Shown here in pieces: positions 24,346 to 32,732 of a stretch of 51,923 nt of DNA. A program made the translations under genes and the position numbers. The DNA is from Pseudomaricurvus sp965656525. Its GTDB lineage: Bacteria; Pseudomonadota; Gammaproteobacteria; Pseudomonadales; Cellvibrionaceae. The stretch lies in the NCBI GenBank assembly GCA_965656525.1, contig CBFHKY010000022.1:1-51923 (forward strand), in the 5' to 3' direction. Within the stretch, counting starts at the first letter, position 1. Each line of letters opens with the position of its first letter. The notes under the pieces were generated by a model. The model ran no database searches and was not told the origin of the DNA. It saw only the letters and a program-made list of their open reading frames with translations.

Positions 24346-25581
24346 TCACTGGGTACGGCTGAGTAACGCTTGGCACATGAACGAGAGCCTAGTCACTCCG
24401 TCTGCAGATAATGTGAGCTGGTCATCTTTAATGTAATAAAGTGTGGCACCGTACTGGCGTTCCAAAGGTTTCCAGGCGGCTTTTAATAAAGGTTTGATGG
24501 CCAGTTGGTAGCGATGGGTAAAGTAGGATAAGTCGATTTGGTGGTAACACAGAAGCTCTTCCAATATAACGTTTTCTACCGCACCTGGGGTTCTAGATGT
24601 AACTGGCAAGAATGCAGTATGACTAAAGTAATCTTGTAAGAGAGAAGGGCTTTGTTGATAAAAGCCCTTGAGGAGTGTGGTGTTGGCTGGCCCTAAGCCG
24701 ATAATGTCTCGGACATTGACGGAGTTAAAGCCTTCATGGCAGAGGGCGAGTTGATGATGATTTTGAGCTATCGCTAAAGGGTTCTGAGGTCTAACAAAAC
24801 AGTCGTTGCCGAGCACTCGATAATTCATATTTCGTAAACCGCGGTACAGGGTCGAAAATTCGTGAAAACTGATATCCAAGTTTTTCCCTAAAGTGATTTT
24901 GTCGGGTAAGCGCGTTCCGTTTTGTGCGCAAAGACGGAGCCTTTGAGGCAAATTGTCAATGTAATGCTCAAGCCGCAAGTTCAGAAAGGGAAAATGGTAA
25001 TCCTCAGAAAGGTGTGCAATAGGTGCCAGCATTGACTGTTGCTCGGCCTGCGGCAACGTACTGAAGAACGCACTTGTTTTTTGGTCGATCACCAGCTCCA
25101 AAGCATCAAACCCAAGCCCTTTGAATAGGGCAATACGGTCTGGACAAACCTCTTGGCAATTAAAGGATACGCAATAAAAACCGTTGGATCGGTCATCAAG
25201 TTGAAAACTACGCCCCACAAAATACAGCAGTTCTGTTACTTCGGTTGCATCAAGAAGTTGATGAGGGATACGCCATGTGATCCATGGTACGGTTTTGTGA
25301 GCACCATATTTGGCTTTTGCTTTCAGTTCTTGGAGTAAGCCTTCCAGTAACTCTTGCCGAGAATGAAGATTACGGTGGATAGCGACGAGCGCATCTGGAG
25401 AGGACGCAAAACTCAAACCGATTGGTGCGCGATCATCAAAGGGCAAAATGCATCGGTTTGCCTCAAATAAGCACTCTGTAGCGTCGGCCTTTGAGCTGGT
25501 TGCCCAATAGTGAACAGTTGCACTGTGCGATGTAGGTGGGTAAGCCAATAGACTGGTAGCCCGTTGAGAGTGCGCTGGCAT
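24346..25581 (-). CDS. HemN-like protein lacking the radical-SAM cysteine motif
   Basis: 411 residues, about HemN length. The C-terminal two-thirds follows oxygen-independent coproporphyrinogen III oxidase: YRVLGNDCFVRPQNPLAIAQ corresponds to the HemN FIGMDHFARP..AVAQ segment, and DIIGLGPANTTLL to DLLGMGVSAISM. GFDALELVID matches GFNRLSMGVQ. Where HemN has HIPFCHKLCYFCGC, this protein has SFASSPDALVAIHRNL: none of the three CxxxCxxC cysteines is present, so it should not bind the catalytic [4Fe-4S] cluster or cleave SAM. It may have been retained for haem or porphyrin binding, or be a decaying paralogue; the otherwise intact frame argues for selection. Start ATG 25581 has a weak ribosome site. 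An ANR-type box lies 61 bases upstream. Confidence 0.85.
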   Translation of the reverse strand: MPAHSQRATSLLAYPPTSHSATVHYWATSSKADATECLFEANRCILPFDDRAPIGLSFASSPDALVAIHRNLHSRQELLEGLLQELKAKAKYGAHKTVPWITWRIPHQLLDATEVTELLYFVGRSFQLDDRSNGFYCVSFNCQEVCPDRIALFKGLGFDALELVIDQKTSAFFSTLPQAEQQSMLAPIAHLSEDYHFPFLNLRLEHYIDNLPQRLRLCAQNGTRLPDKITLGKNLDISFHEFSTLYRGLRNMNYRVLGNDCFVRPQNPLAIAQNHHQLALCHEGFNSVNVRDIIGLGPANTTLLKGFYQQSPSLLQDYFSHTAFLPVTSRTPGAVENVILEELLCYHQIDLSYFTHRYQLAIKPLLKAAWKPLERQYGATLYYIKDDQLTLSADGVTRLSFMCQALLSRTQ

Positions 25582-25641
25582 GGTGTTATCCGGTCTTGAA
25601 TGAACAGTTTTATCAGGTTATCAGGCTTCAAATTTGATCAG

Positions 25642-25655
25642 TTGATGCAGGTCAA
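25642..25655 (-). promoter_or_regulatory. ANR/FNR box between the HemN-like gene and uspE
   Basis: TTGATgcagGTCAA matches TTGATnnnnATCAA at nine of ten positions. It is 61 bases upstream of the HemN-like start, with a GATAAA (minus strand, 25609-25614) as a possible -10, and 192 bases upstream of uspE. The minus-strand gene is the more likely target by distance; an effect on uspE is possible. Confidence 0.65.
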
Positions 25656-25846
25656 CAAACAAGCGCAGTTGCTCATGGAGGGTATGGGGAGTATCCTATT
25701 TGCCAGTTGCAGAAGCTTAATAAACGACTACTCTTCAAAGAAATCCTATGGCCAATTTATGCTTTGCTGTCTATAACTCCTGTCACTTATTTGCAGTTCG
25801 TTTATTAGGCTTTGGTTAGATAAATTTTCAGTGTGGAACCTCAAAC

Positions 25847-26653
25847 ATGTCAACCCAGGAAACGTTATTTGTTGTTATCGATCCTACTCAAGATGATCAC
25901 GTGGCATTGCAGCGTGCACTCATTACCTCTCATCGCAGAGAAGTTAAACCAAAACTCAAAATATTTGTCAGTGTAGATCCTTCTGCGACTTCTTTAGATG
26001 CGGACAATCTCGATATTTACCGTGATAGCAATTGGTTTGAGGCCCTAAAAAAACCAATGGAAGATGCGGGTTTGGACTATACGCTCGTTATTTGCTGGTC
26101 CAATCAGTGGAGTGATGCTGTACTGCAAGCGGCGGAAAAAACCCAAGCTGATTTAATTATGATCACAGATTATTCGGCCAAGCGTTCACGCAACCGTATG
26201 ACTGATCACAAGTGGCAAGTTATGCGCCACGCCAACTGCCCCGTCGTTATTTGTCGTCCAGGTGTGGCCAGCAAACGTGAAATGGTGCTTGCTGCTGTGA
26301 AAATGCAGGATCGCTCGGCCGGTTATGACGATTTGAATCACAGAATTATCGAAAAAGGTAAGTGGTTAGCAGATCACTACCAAGCGGATTTTCAAGTAGT
26401 GAACGCCTATTCTGATTCATTAAGTTACCCCGATCGAGGGTTGATGGTACGCACCATTGGGATTGATTCCGAGAAGATTCATATTCGTCAAGGGTCGCCA
26501 GAAGATGTTGTAGCTGGTCTAGCTGAAGAATTATCTGCGGACATTGTCGTCGTTGGTACACTCAAGCGCAATGGTATGATGATGGCTATGCGTGGTAATA
26601 CCTCTGAACGAGTCATGAGTGCTCTGAAACAAGACGTTATGACTCTTAACTGA
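25847..26653 (+). CDS. uspE: Tandem universal stress protein, UspE-type
   Basis: 268 residues made of two Usp domains in tandem, about 1-140 and 150-268. The first carries DLIMITDYSAKR and the second DIVVVGTLKRNGMMMAMRGNTSERVMSAL, the GxxGN[TS]-type nucleotide-loop and end of the Usp fold. It is cytoplasmic and associated with survival under growth arrest and oxidative stress. It is shorter than the 316 residues of E. coli UspE but has the same two-domain plan and lies near the FNR-family gene as in E. coli. Promoter elements in the 265-base gap are not clear apart from the ANR box. Confidence 0.87.
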   Translation: MSTQETLFVVIDPTQDDHVALQRALITSHRREVKPKLKIFVSVDPSATSLDADNLDIYRDSNWFEALKKPMEDAGLDYTLVICWSNQWSDAVLQAAEKTQADLIMITDYSAKRSRNRMTDHKWQVMRHANCPVVICRPGVASKREMVLAAVKMQDRSAGYDDLNHRIIEKGKWLADHYQADFQVVNAYSDSLSYPDRGLMVRTIGIDSEKIHIRQGSPEDVVAGLAEELSADIVVVGTLKRNGMMMAMRGNTSERVMSALKQDVMTLN

Positions 26654-27049
26654 TTTTTATAGTGTGCCTGTGCAACGCACGATGTTGTTTCGGGCACCAT
26701 CATTATCTTTCATGTTTACCTGTCGTGTTTAGAGGGTGAGCGTGTTGTCTTTGAAATTTATTCTTATTTGAATCGGTTAAATCTATCAAAAGCTAGGTAG
26801 TAAAGTGTTTTTGATGGTTTTACTGGGCTTTGCTCCTGTTCTAGTGTTACGTTTTAGTCTTTCCTGTTCTGGGCTGCCTAACGTTTCTTATCATCGTGCT
26901 ACTGTTTCTTTTTCTTTCTGAATCGTATTATTTTACGCTTATCGCTCGGTGAGCTAGGGCTCATTGGTACAGCGTTGCCATAGATGATTTCTCAGTATGG
27001 GGCGATAGACTGTACTTCACTTCATATAATTAATAATAAGGTAAAGTGT
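26654..27049. other. Intergenic region, T-rich, no gene seen
   Basis: 396 bases between uspE and the amine-dehydrogenase-like gene. It is pyrimidine-rich on the plus strand. A small GTGC-aac-GCAC hairpin lies near its left end. TATAAT at 27025-27030 is 20 bases before the next ATG and could be a -10, but no -35 is evident. No open frame with a ribosome site was found. Confidence 0.5.
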
Positions 27050-28102
27050 ATGACAACTTCTTCATTTCAATCCCGTCCTCGAAAAGTGGTGCAATGGGCG
27101 ACAGGAAATATCGGTTTGCGCTCGCTAATGATGATTATTGACCATCCCAACCTAGAGCTGGCGGGTTTGTACGTGCACTCAGAGAAGAAAGTGGGTAAAG
27201 ATGCCGGAAGCCTCTGTAATCGTGCGGATACCGGCATAAAAGCTACTAACAGTTTGGCTGAAATTGTGGCGATTGATGCCGACTGTGTCTTATACATGCC
27301 TAACGGCTGTTATCTAGATGAGCTGTGCGCGTTGCTTGAATCAGGCAAAAATGTTGTCACCACCCGTGTTGAGTTTCACTTACCAGAGCTTATGCCTGCT
27401 GATGATCGTCAACGTATAGAGCAGGCCTGTCAAAAAGGAGGCAGCTCTATACACAGCACCGGGTGTAGTCCTGGTTTTATTACAGAGGCTCTTCCTATCG
27501 TTTTGTTGTCGTTACAGCGTCGCTTAGATTGTTTAATTATTGATGAGTTTGCAGACCTTACCAGCCGCAATTCGCCTGAGCTACTGTTTCAAATTATGGG
27601 CTTTGGTGCACCACCTTCCGATTTTAATGAGCAGCGCCTAGCCCATGTGAGGCATGGCTTTGAGTTGTCATTGAGTCAGTTGGCTAAAGCCATAGGGCAA
27701 CCATTTGATGATGTCACCATTGAAGGCGAGGTGGGCGTGCTGGATAAAGATATACACATTGACGCTGGCGAAGTCAAAGCGGGTACCGTAGGTGCGCAAC
27801 GAATCATATTGACAGGTCTGCGCAATGGCAAAGCCTTTATGAAAATGCGATTGAACTGGTATTGTGGAAAGAACATCGATCAAGACTGGGATCTTCGAGA
27901 GACCGGCTGGCGAGTTCAAGTACAGGGCGACACCCCGCTGGATGTGAACATTACTTTCCCTATCAAAGACGAAGATCTATCGGCCACCACACCAGGGCTA
28001 ACGGCACATCGTGCTGTGAATGCGGTTCATGTCGTATGCGCGGCTGCCCCAGGAATTTGCTTAACCACTGAAATGCCACAGGTGATTGCGGATTTGTCAT
28101 GA
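27050..28102 (+). CDS. Dihydrodipicolinate-reductase-like NAD(P)H enzyme, native amine dehydrogenase family
   Basis: 350 residues from the ATG at 27050, which has AAGG upstream and starts at the conserved RKVVQWATGNIG; the open frame begins 22 codons earlier, but that part is not family-like. The Rossmann glycine motif is QWATGNIGLRSLM, followed by ELAGLYVHSEKKVGKDAG, DCVLYMP and STGCSPGFITE. This is the pattern of nat-AmDH-like proteins, which reductively aminate ketones or aldehydes with ammonia and NAD(P)H, or act on related substrates. Substrate unknown. It stands alone between two stretches of noncoding sequence, with a hairpin downstream. Confidence 0.82.
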   Translation: MTTSSFQSRPRKVVQWATGNIGLRSLMMIIDHPNLELAGLYVHSEKKVGKDAGSLCNRADTGIKATNSLAEIVAIDADCVLYMPNGCYLDELCALLESGKNVVTTRVEFHLPELMPADDRQRIEQACQKGGSSIHSTGCSPGFITEALPIVLLSLQRRLDCLIIDEFADLTSRNSPELLFQIMGFGAPPSDFNEQRLAHVRHGFELSLSQLAKAIGQPFDDVTIEGEVGVLDKDIHIDAGEVKAGTVGAQRIILTGLRNGKAFMKMRLNWYCGKNIDQDWDLRETGWRVQVQGDTPLDVNITFPIKDEDLSATTPGLTAHRAVNAVHVVCAAAPGICLTTEMPQVIADLS

Positions 28103-28126
28103 TTACAGACCCTACAGGTCTATAAC

Positions 28127-28152
28127 AGCAGCTCGAGTTCTCTGGAGCTGCT
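28127..28152 (+). terminator. Possible hairpin after the amine-dehydrogenase-like gene
   Basis: AGCAGCTC-gagttctctg-GAGCTGCT forms an eight-base-pair stem 24 bases after the stop codon. It is not followed by a T-run, so it may only be a partial or 3'-end processing signal. Confidence 0.35.
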
Positions 28153-28217
28153 ATATCTGTATAGATTCTTTATACTCTTTAGTTTTTAGGTATAAAACTC
28201 AGGGAACCGTTCTTGGT

Positions 28218-29432
28218 ATGGATAGATATTTCAGCGTTAAACTAACCCTCCTATTCTTGGTGGCAGTCTTGGCTGGTTGTGAGGCAACCGCGGTCAAAAA
28301 ACAATCAGACATTCGAACGAAAGGGAATTTAACAAAAGGGTTTATGCTCCCTGTTGATTTACCCGTTGCGTATTATGTAGACAAAGGCAAGCCATCCAAT
28401 GGGAATGTTAACTTCTATCAAATATTAGAAGATGCAACCGGTCTCGTGATGAAGGGCTTCTTTTCAGAATCCACAGTGTTAAGTAGAGAAAGTGAATTCT
28501 ATTATTTGCTTCGCGTTAAAGCCCTCAGTCATTGGAACAGAACTTGGGGCGGATGGAAATCAGAGGTTGAATTAGAGGTGGTGGGCCGCGATGGTGAAGT
28601 AGTTTATACCTCTACTTACCCTGTTCGATCTACGGGTGCCGGTATTTACGACTTTAACGCGGTACATAATTCTTTTGCTAAAGCTGTGAAAGAAATGACA
28701 ATTCGTTTTTTTAATCGCGAAGGCGTGTCAAAAATCAACAATGCGATTGTGAGTTATCAAGCGAATGATGTAGAAATGGCTTCTTTAAAATCGCTCATTG
28801 GCGCCGATAAACCAAGCTCGACCGGAACAGGTTTTTTTATTAGTGAAGCTGGGGTGCTAGCAACGGCAGCGCATGTTGTTGAAGAGTGTTTGTTTGTAGA
28901 GGTTCAGCAAAAAAATTCTGTTTTGCCCGGACATGTTGACCACTCAAGTGTGTTACTCGACCTTGCTGTGATTAATACGGATTTTGCTCCTCTGAAATAT
29001 GTGAAACTGAGTGAAGCTGATAAACCAGCACTGGGTAAACAAGTCTTTGTGACGGGTTACCCTTTGTCGGGAATTCTTTCTTCTTACCCATCACTAACAG
29101 TAGGCAATATCAGTTCTGCTGGCGGTTTGAAAGGATCCAAAAATCATTTTCAATTCAGCGCCCCAGTACAACCAGGTAACAGCGGCGGCGCTATTGTCGA
29201 TTATCAGGGGCGCTTGGTTGGTGTGGTTTCCAGTAGTCTCAACCAAGAAATGATGCTTAAAGAATCTGGCACTACCTCGCAAAATGTAAATTTTGGCGTT
29301 GATTTACAGCTGGTAAAAAAGTTCTTCGGTAAGCATGGTGTCGATTATGCTTTGGCAGATAGCACTCTGAATTTTGAGCAAGCATCTCAAGATGCGGTTG
29401 AATACACAGTACAAATTTTGTGTTATCAATAA
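28218..29432 (+). CDS. Lipoprotein with trypsin-like serine protease domain
   Basis: 404 residues from the ATG at 28218, chosen because it starts a lipoprotein signal (LLFLVAVLAGC, lipid on Cys21). About 170 residues of unrecognised N-terminal sequence precede a trypsin-like domain with all three catalytic residues in family context: His219 in TAAHVV, Asp248 in LLDLAVI and Ser322 in PGNSGGAIVD. There is no PDZ domain, so it is not a DegP/DegS type. Residue 22 is Glu, not the Asp that signals inner-membrane retention, so outer-membrane anchoring is likely. Its stop overlaps the ribosome site of the next gene, implying one operon. Confidence 0.86.
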   Translation: MDRYFSVKLTLLFLVAVLAGCEATAVKKQSDIRTKGNLTKGFMLPVDLPVAYYVDKGKPSNGNVNFYQILEDATGLVMKGFFSESTVLSRESEFYYLLRVKALSHWNRTWGGWKSEVELEVVGRDGEVVYTSTYPVRSTGAGIYDFNAVHNSFAKAVKEMTIRFFNREGVSKINNAIVSYQANDVEMASLKSLIGADKPSSTGTGFFISEAGVLATAAHVVEECLFVEVQQKNSVLPGHVDHSSVLLDLAVINTDFAPLKYVKLSEADKPALGKQVFVTGYPLSGILSSYPSLTVGNISSAGGLKGSKNHFQFSAPVQPGNSGGAIVDYQGRLVGVVSSSLNQEMMLKESGTTSQNVNFGVDLQLVKKFFGKHGVDYALADSTLNFEQASQDAVEYTVQILCYQ

Positions 29433-29443
29433 GGAGCAAGAAA

Positions 29444-30019
29444 ATGACACTAAAAAAACACTTGTTGATAGCGTTTATAAGCTTTTTCCCACTAGTTTCA
29501 ACGAGCGCCGAAGAAGGGCAAGTTACTCTAACGGAAACTGTGTATCAGCACGATGGAAAAGCCTATCCACCGGTTTTCTTTGTTACAAATATTGATGATA
29601 AAGACTTCAAAGAAAAGCTCATCGCTTATGAGGCATTTAGTAAATTAGATTCGGATGCAGTGGGTTTGCCGATTGGGGTGCGCGTATTGAAAGGGCACCG
29701 TACCAAACAAGACGGCACACAGTTTTCGACCTTAATGCTATCTGCTTCTACGTTGGGAATTGTTCCTGTTGTATCTAACACTGAATTTTTGGTGTACTAC
29801 GATGTATTTGTACAAGGGGATTCAATTGCCCAGTTTAAATACCAGGTTGATTCCAAAGACGTAAGTAATATGTGGACAATGGATCACGGTGAGCGGGAAG
29901 TTAAACCGGCAGAGGAAATGTTTATGGAACAGACAATGAACCAGTTTTTGGTTGACTTAAAAACATCGGAAGTCGTTCAAAATGTTTTTGAGGAATACTG
30001 GGAGTATTTCGAACAGTAG
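29444..30019 (+). CDS. Small secreted protein downstream of the lipoprotein protease
   Basis: 191 residues from ATG 29444, with AAGGAG at 29431-29436 overlapping the previous stop codon. The signal peptide ends near STSAEEG (about residue 22); the mature protein is acidic, mostly beta-type at first (VTLTETVYQHDGKAYPPVFFV) and ends helical (EEYWEYFEQ). No cysteine bridge pattern and no family recognised. The 11-base gap to the protease gene suggests translation from one mRNA, so it may be its substrate, inhibitor or cofactor; which of these cannot be told from sequence. Confidence 0.75.
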   Translation: MTLKKHLLIAFISFFPLVSTSAEEGQVTLTETVYQHDGKAYPPVFFVTNIDDKDFKEKLIAYEAFSKLDSDAVGLPIGVRVLKGHRTKQDGTQFSTLMLSASTLGIVPVVSNTEFLVYYDVFVQGDSIAQFKYQVDSKDVSNMWTMDHGEREVKPAEEMFMEQTMNQFLVDLKTSEVVQNVFEEYWEYFEQ

Positions 30020-30031
30020 TCCGGTTTTTAT

Positions 30032-30077
30032 AAAAAAAATCACCGTAAGGAAGGAGTACTTCTCTTTTCTTATGGTG
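30032..30077 (-). terminator. Terminator of avtA
   Basis: On the minus strand the hairpin CACCATAAGAAAAGAG-aagta-CTCCTTCCTTACGGTG (30041-30077, with small mismatches) is followed by ATTTTTTTTA. The stem includes the avtA stop codon at 30070-30072. It is 12 bases past the end of the convergent secreted-protein gene, and could act for that gene only poorly because there is no T-run on the plus strand. Confidence 0.75.
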
Positions 30078-31332
30078 TGTCAGTGATATATACCTTTTTT
30101 ACTTCTTCAGCAATAATGTTAATCCCTTGTTGAACCGTGGCTTCATCTTGCGCGTAAGACACGCGAATACACTCGTGTTTGTGTACCCAATCGTCGTCTA
30201 TCCCGATAAAAAAATCATGTCCGGGTACTACCAGAACACCGCGTTGTTTCAATCGTTGATAAAGCTCTTTGCTACTGATGGGTAAGCCTTCAAACCATAA
30301 CCATAAGAAAATAGCGCCTTCTGGTTTATGAATGTGAAAAGGTATTCCTTGTAGAGCCTGTCGAAACCAACTGACGGTAAGTTGCGAACGTTGGCGATAA
30401 AAAGGCGTAATGTGATCGCGGGTGAGGGTGATGATTTCGCCGCTGTTAAACAGCTCTTTAGCAATGGCGGGCCCCAAATTACCGCAAGCCAAGTTGATGA
30501 TCGTATTGGCGTGGGTGTAGGCCTCAATAATATCTTCCCTAGCGACGATAATACCTGTGCGCACACCGGGAAGCCCTAATTTAGATAAGCTGAGTGCTAA
30601 AATGGTGTTCGTATTCCAGTGGGCAGCGGCATCGTTAAAGACAATAGAGGGGAAGGGCAAGCCGTAAGCACCATCAATAATCAATGGAATATTTCGTGAT
30701 GTTGCCATTTGATCTAATTGCGCAATTTCGGCATCCGTCAGAACATTACCTGTCGGGTTGGTGGGGCGTGATACGCACAGTGCGCCAGTATTATCGCTGA
30801 GTGAAAGGTCTGCAAAATTCACATGGTATTTAAAAAGATTGTTATCCAATAACTCAATGCTGGGTTTAGTCGCAGTAAAGAAGTGCTTACTTAACCCAAC
30901 ATCGCCATACCCCAAATACTCTGGTGACAGTGGAAGGTGGATGGAGCGGCAACTGCCATCCGACATTGCGCCGGCAAACATATTGTACAGCACGAAAAAA
31001 GCAGACTGACTACCGTTGGCGACAGCAATATTATTGGCTGTGACTTGCCAACCGAATTGCTGTTGCAAAAATCGCGCAACGTGCTCCCTAAACGTCTTAT
31101 CACCTTGAGGGGATTGATAGATGCCGAGTAGTCGATGCCGGAAATCAGGTGTGTTCATGATGTGAGACAATCGCTCTTGAAATACCTGCTCTACGGCATC
31201 GAGGTGTGCAGGATTTCCGCCCCCCATAAAAATCATATCTGGCTTTTCATTGAGAGCTGAGCCGAGATCGTCCATCAGCTCAATAATGCCGGTTTTGCTC
31301 GTAAATTTTTCACCAAATGCTGACAGTTTCAT
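30070..31332 (-). CDS. avtA: Valine-pyruvate aminotransferase
   Basis: 420 residues from ATG 31332; E. coli AvtA has 417. The match runs from the first residues (MKLSAFGEKFTSKTGI) through GGGNPA, NGSQSAFF, SRPTNPTGN and IPLIIDGAYGLPFP to PEGAIFLWLWF and VPGHDFF near the end. Lys251 in SLSKLGLPG is the expected PLP-binding lysine of fold-type I. It interconverts valine and alanine with their keto acids in the cytoplasm. The open frame extends 42 codons upstream without a ribosome site and is rejected. A single gene, closed by its own terminator. Confidence 0.94.
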   Translation of the reverse strand: MKLSAFGEKFTSKTGIIELMDDLGSALNEKPDMIFMGGGNPAHLDAVEQVFQERLSHIMNTPDFRHRLLGIYQSPQGDKTFREHVARFLQQQFGWQVTANNIAVANGSQSAFFVLYNMFAGAMSDGSCRSIHLPLSPEYLGYGDVGLSKHFFTATKPSIELLDNNLFKYHVNFADLSLSDNTGALCVSRPTNPTGNVLTDAEIAQLDQMATSRNIPLIIDGAYGLPFPSIVFNDAAAHWNTNTILALSLSKLGLPGVRTGIIVAREDIIEAYTHANTIINLACGNLGPAIAKELFNSGEIITLTRDHITPFYRQRSQLTVSWFRQALQGIPFHIHKPEGAIFLWLWFEGLPISSKELYQRLKQRGVLVVPGHDFFIGIDDDWVHKHECIRVSYAQDEATVQQGINIIAEEVKKVYITDTP

Positions 31333-31517
31333 GAGTTGCTCTATGCCATCGTTAAGAGGGAATTGTAACATGTGAAAAATAGTGCTGGCGTGGTGCATGA
31401 ATAATCTTTTCGTGCAACGCTGGATAAGGCTTATGGCGGTCTTGGCGCAGAGAACCATTGTTGCAAACCGTTCGATAAGAGAGAATAGGCGACATTTTAC
31501 GCATAGGAGAGCAAGAC

Positions 31518-32678
31518 ATGAGCACTGGACCTTTGGCAGGCATTAAAGTCGTTGAAATGGCGGGCTTAGGGCCTGCCCCCTGCGCGGGCATGATGTTGGC
31601 CGATATGGGTGCCGAGGTGATCCTCATCGACCGTAAAGTGGCTAACGCCAACGCTGCCGACTTAGGCACTGGAGACGACCCTAATCAGTCTTTCTTCAAC
31701 CGCGGTAAGAAATCACTGGCCGTGAACTTGAAAACCCCAGAAGGTATTGAAGCGGTTTTAAAGCTCATTGATACAGCCGATGTAGTACTGGAAGGCTTTC
31801 GCCCCGGTGTTATGGAACGCTTAGGCTTGGGGCCAGAAGTCTGTCACGCGCGCAATCCTAAATTGGTATTCGGCCGCATGACAGGCTGGGGGCAAACAGG
31901 CCCTTTGGCGCATGCGGCTGGACACGACACCAACTACATCGGCTTAACCGGCGCGCTGTATTACGGTGGCCGAGAAGATCACCCGCCTACCGCTCCGCTC
32001 ACTTTGGTGGGTGATTTAGGTGGTGGCACCATGGTATTGGCGTGGGGTGTTGTTTGTGCCGTATTAGAAGCGCAGCGCAGTGGACGTGGCCAAGTTGTTG
32101 ATGCAGCGATTACCGATGGCTCGGCGTATATTTCTACGTTGTTAATGCTGATGCGTAACACCGGTCAGATTCGTGATGATAAATTACAAACCGGATGGGC
32201 CGATGGTGCGGCACCTTGGAATGACACTTATAAATGTGCCGATGGCCATTACGTGACGGTGTGTGCCTTAGAGCCTGGCTTCTATAAAGTCTTGTTAGAT
32301 CTGCTGAACTTAAGTGATAACCCAGTGTTTGCCAAACAGTGGGATACCCATAGTTGGCCACAAGGAAAGACAATTTTCACGGAATTGTTTGCCACCAAAA
32401 CCCGCGCGCAATGGTGTGACCTGCTGGAAGGAACAGACGCCTGTTTCGCCCCAGTGCTGAACTTTAGCGAGGCTGCAGAGCACCCACACAATAAAGCACG
32501 CGGCACATTCATCACATTAAATGGTGTCGTACAGCCTGCACCGGCACCTAAATTAAGTGATTACACCCCTGAGATCCGTCCATGCCCAACTGTGGGCGAG
32601 CATTCGGATGATGTACTGGCCAATGCTGGTTTGGACGCCGCGGCTATTGCTGAGTTGAAGGCATTGGGCGTGGTGTAG
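31518..32678 (+). CDS. Alpha-methylacyl-CoA racemase (CoA-transferase family III)
   Basis: 386 residues. The opening GPLAGIKVVEMAGLGPAPCAGM is the family III signature. The racemase rather than transferase assignment rests on the catalytic trio of the M. tuberculosis enzyme being present in context: His136 in GHDTNYIG, Asp166 in GDLGGG and Glu252 in ALEPGFY. It epimerises (2R)- and (2S)-methylacyl-CoAs, so that branched fatty acids or sterol side chains can enter beta-oxidation; cytoplasmic. Start ATG 31518 has GGAGA nine bases upstream. It stands alone; no other beta-oxidation genes are near. Confidence 0.92.
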   Translation: MSTGPLAGIKVVEMAGLGPAPCAGMMLADMGAEVILIDRKVANANAADLGTGDDPNQSFFNRGKKSLAVNLKTPEGIEAVLKLIDTADVVLEGFRPGVMERLGLGPEVCHARNPKLVFGRMTGWGQTGPLAHAAGHDTNYIGLTGALYYGGREDHPPTAPLTLVGDLGGGTMVLAWGVVCAVLEAQRSGRGQVVDAAITDGSAYISTLLMLMRNTGQIRDDKLQTGWADGAAPWNDTYKCADGHYVTVCALEPGFYKVLLDLLNLSDNPVFAKQWDTHSWPQGKTIFTELFATKTRAQWCDLLEGTDACFAPVLNFSEAAEHPHNKARGTFITLNGVVQPAPAPKLSDYTPEIRPCPTVGEHSDDVLANAGLDAAAIAELKALGVV

Positions 32679-32732
32679 CCTTGGCCATTTAAAAGTCCGA
32701 GGTTACTTTAAGTCATAAAGTATTGTGGAGAT

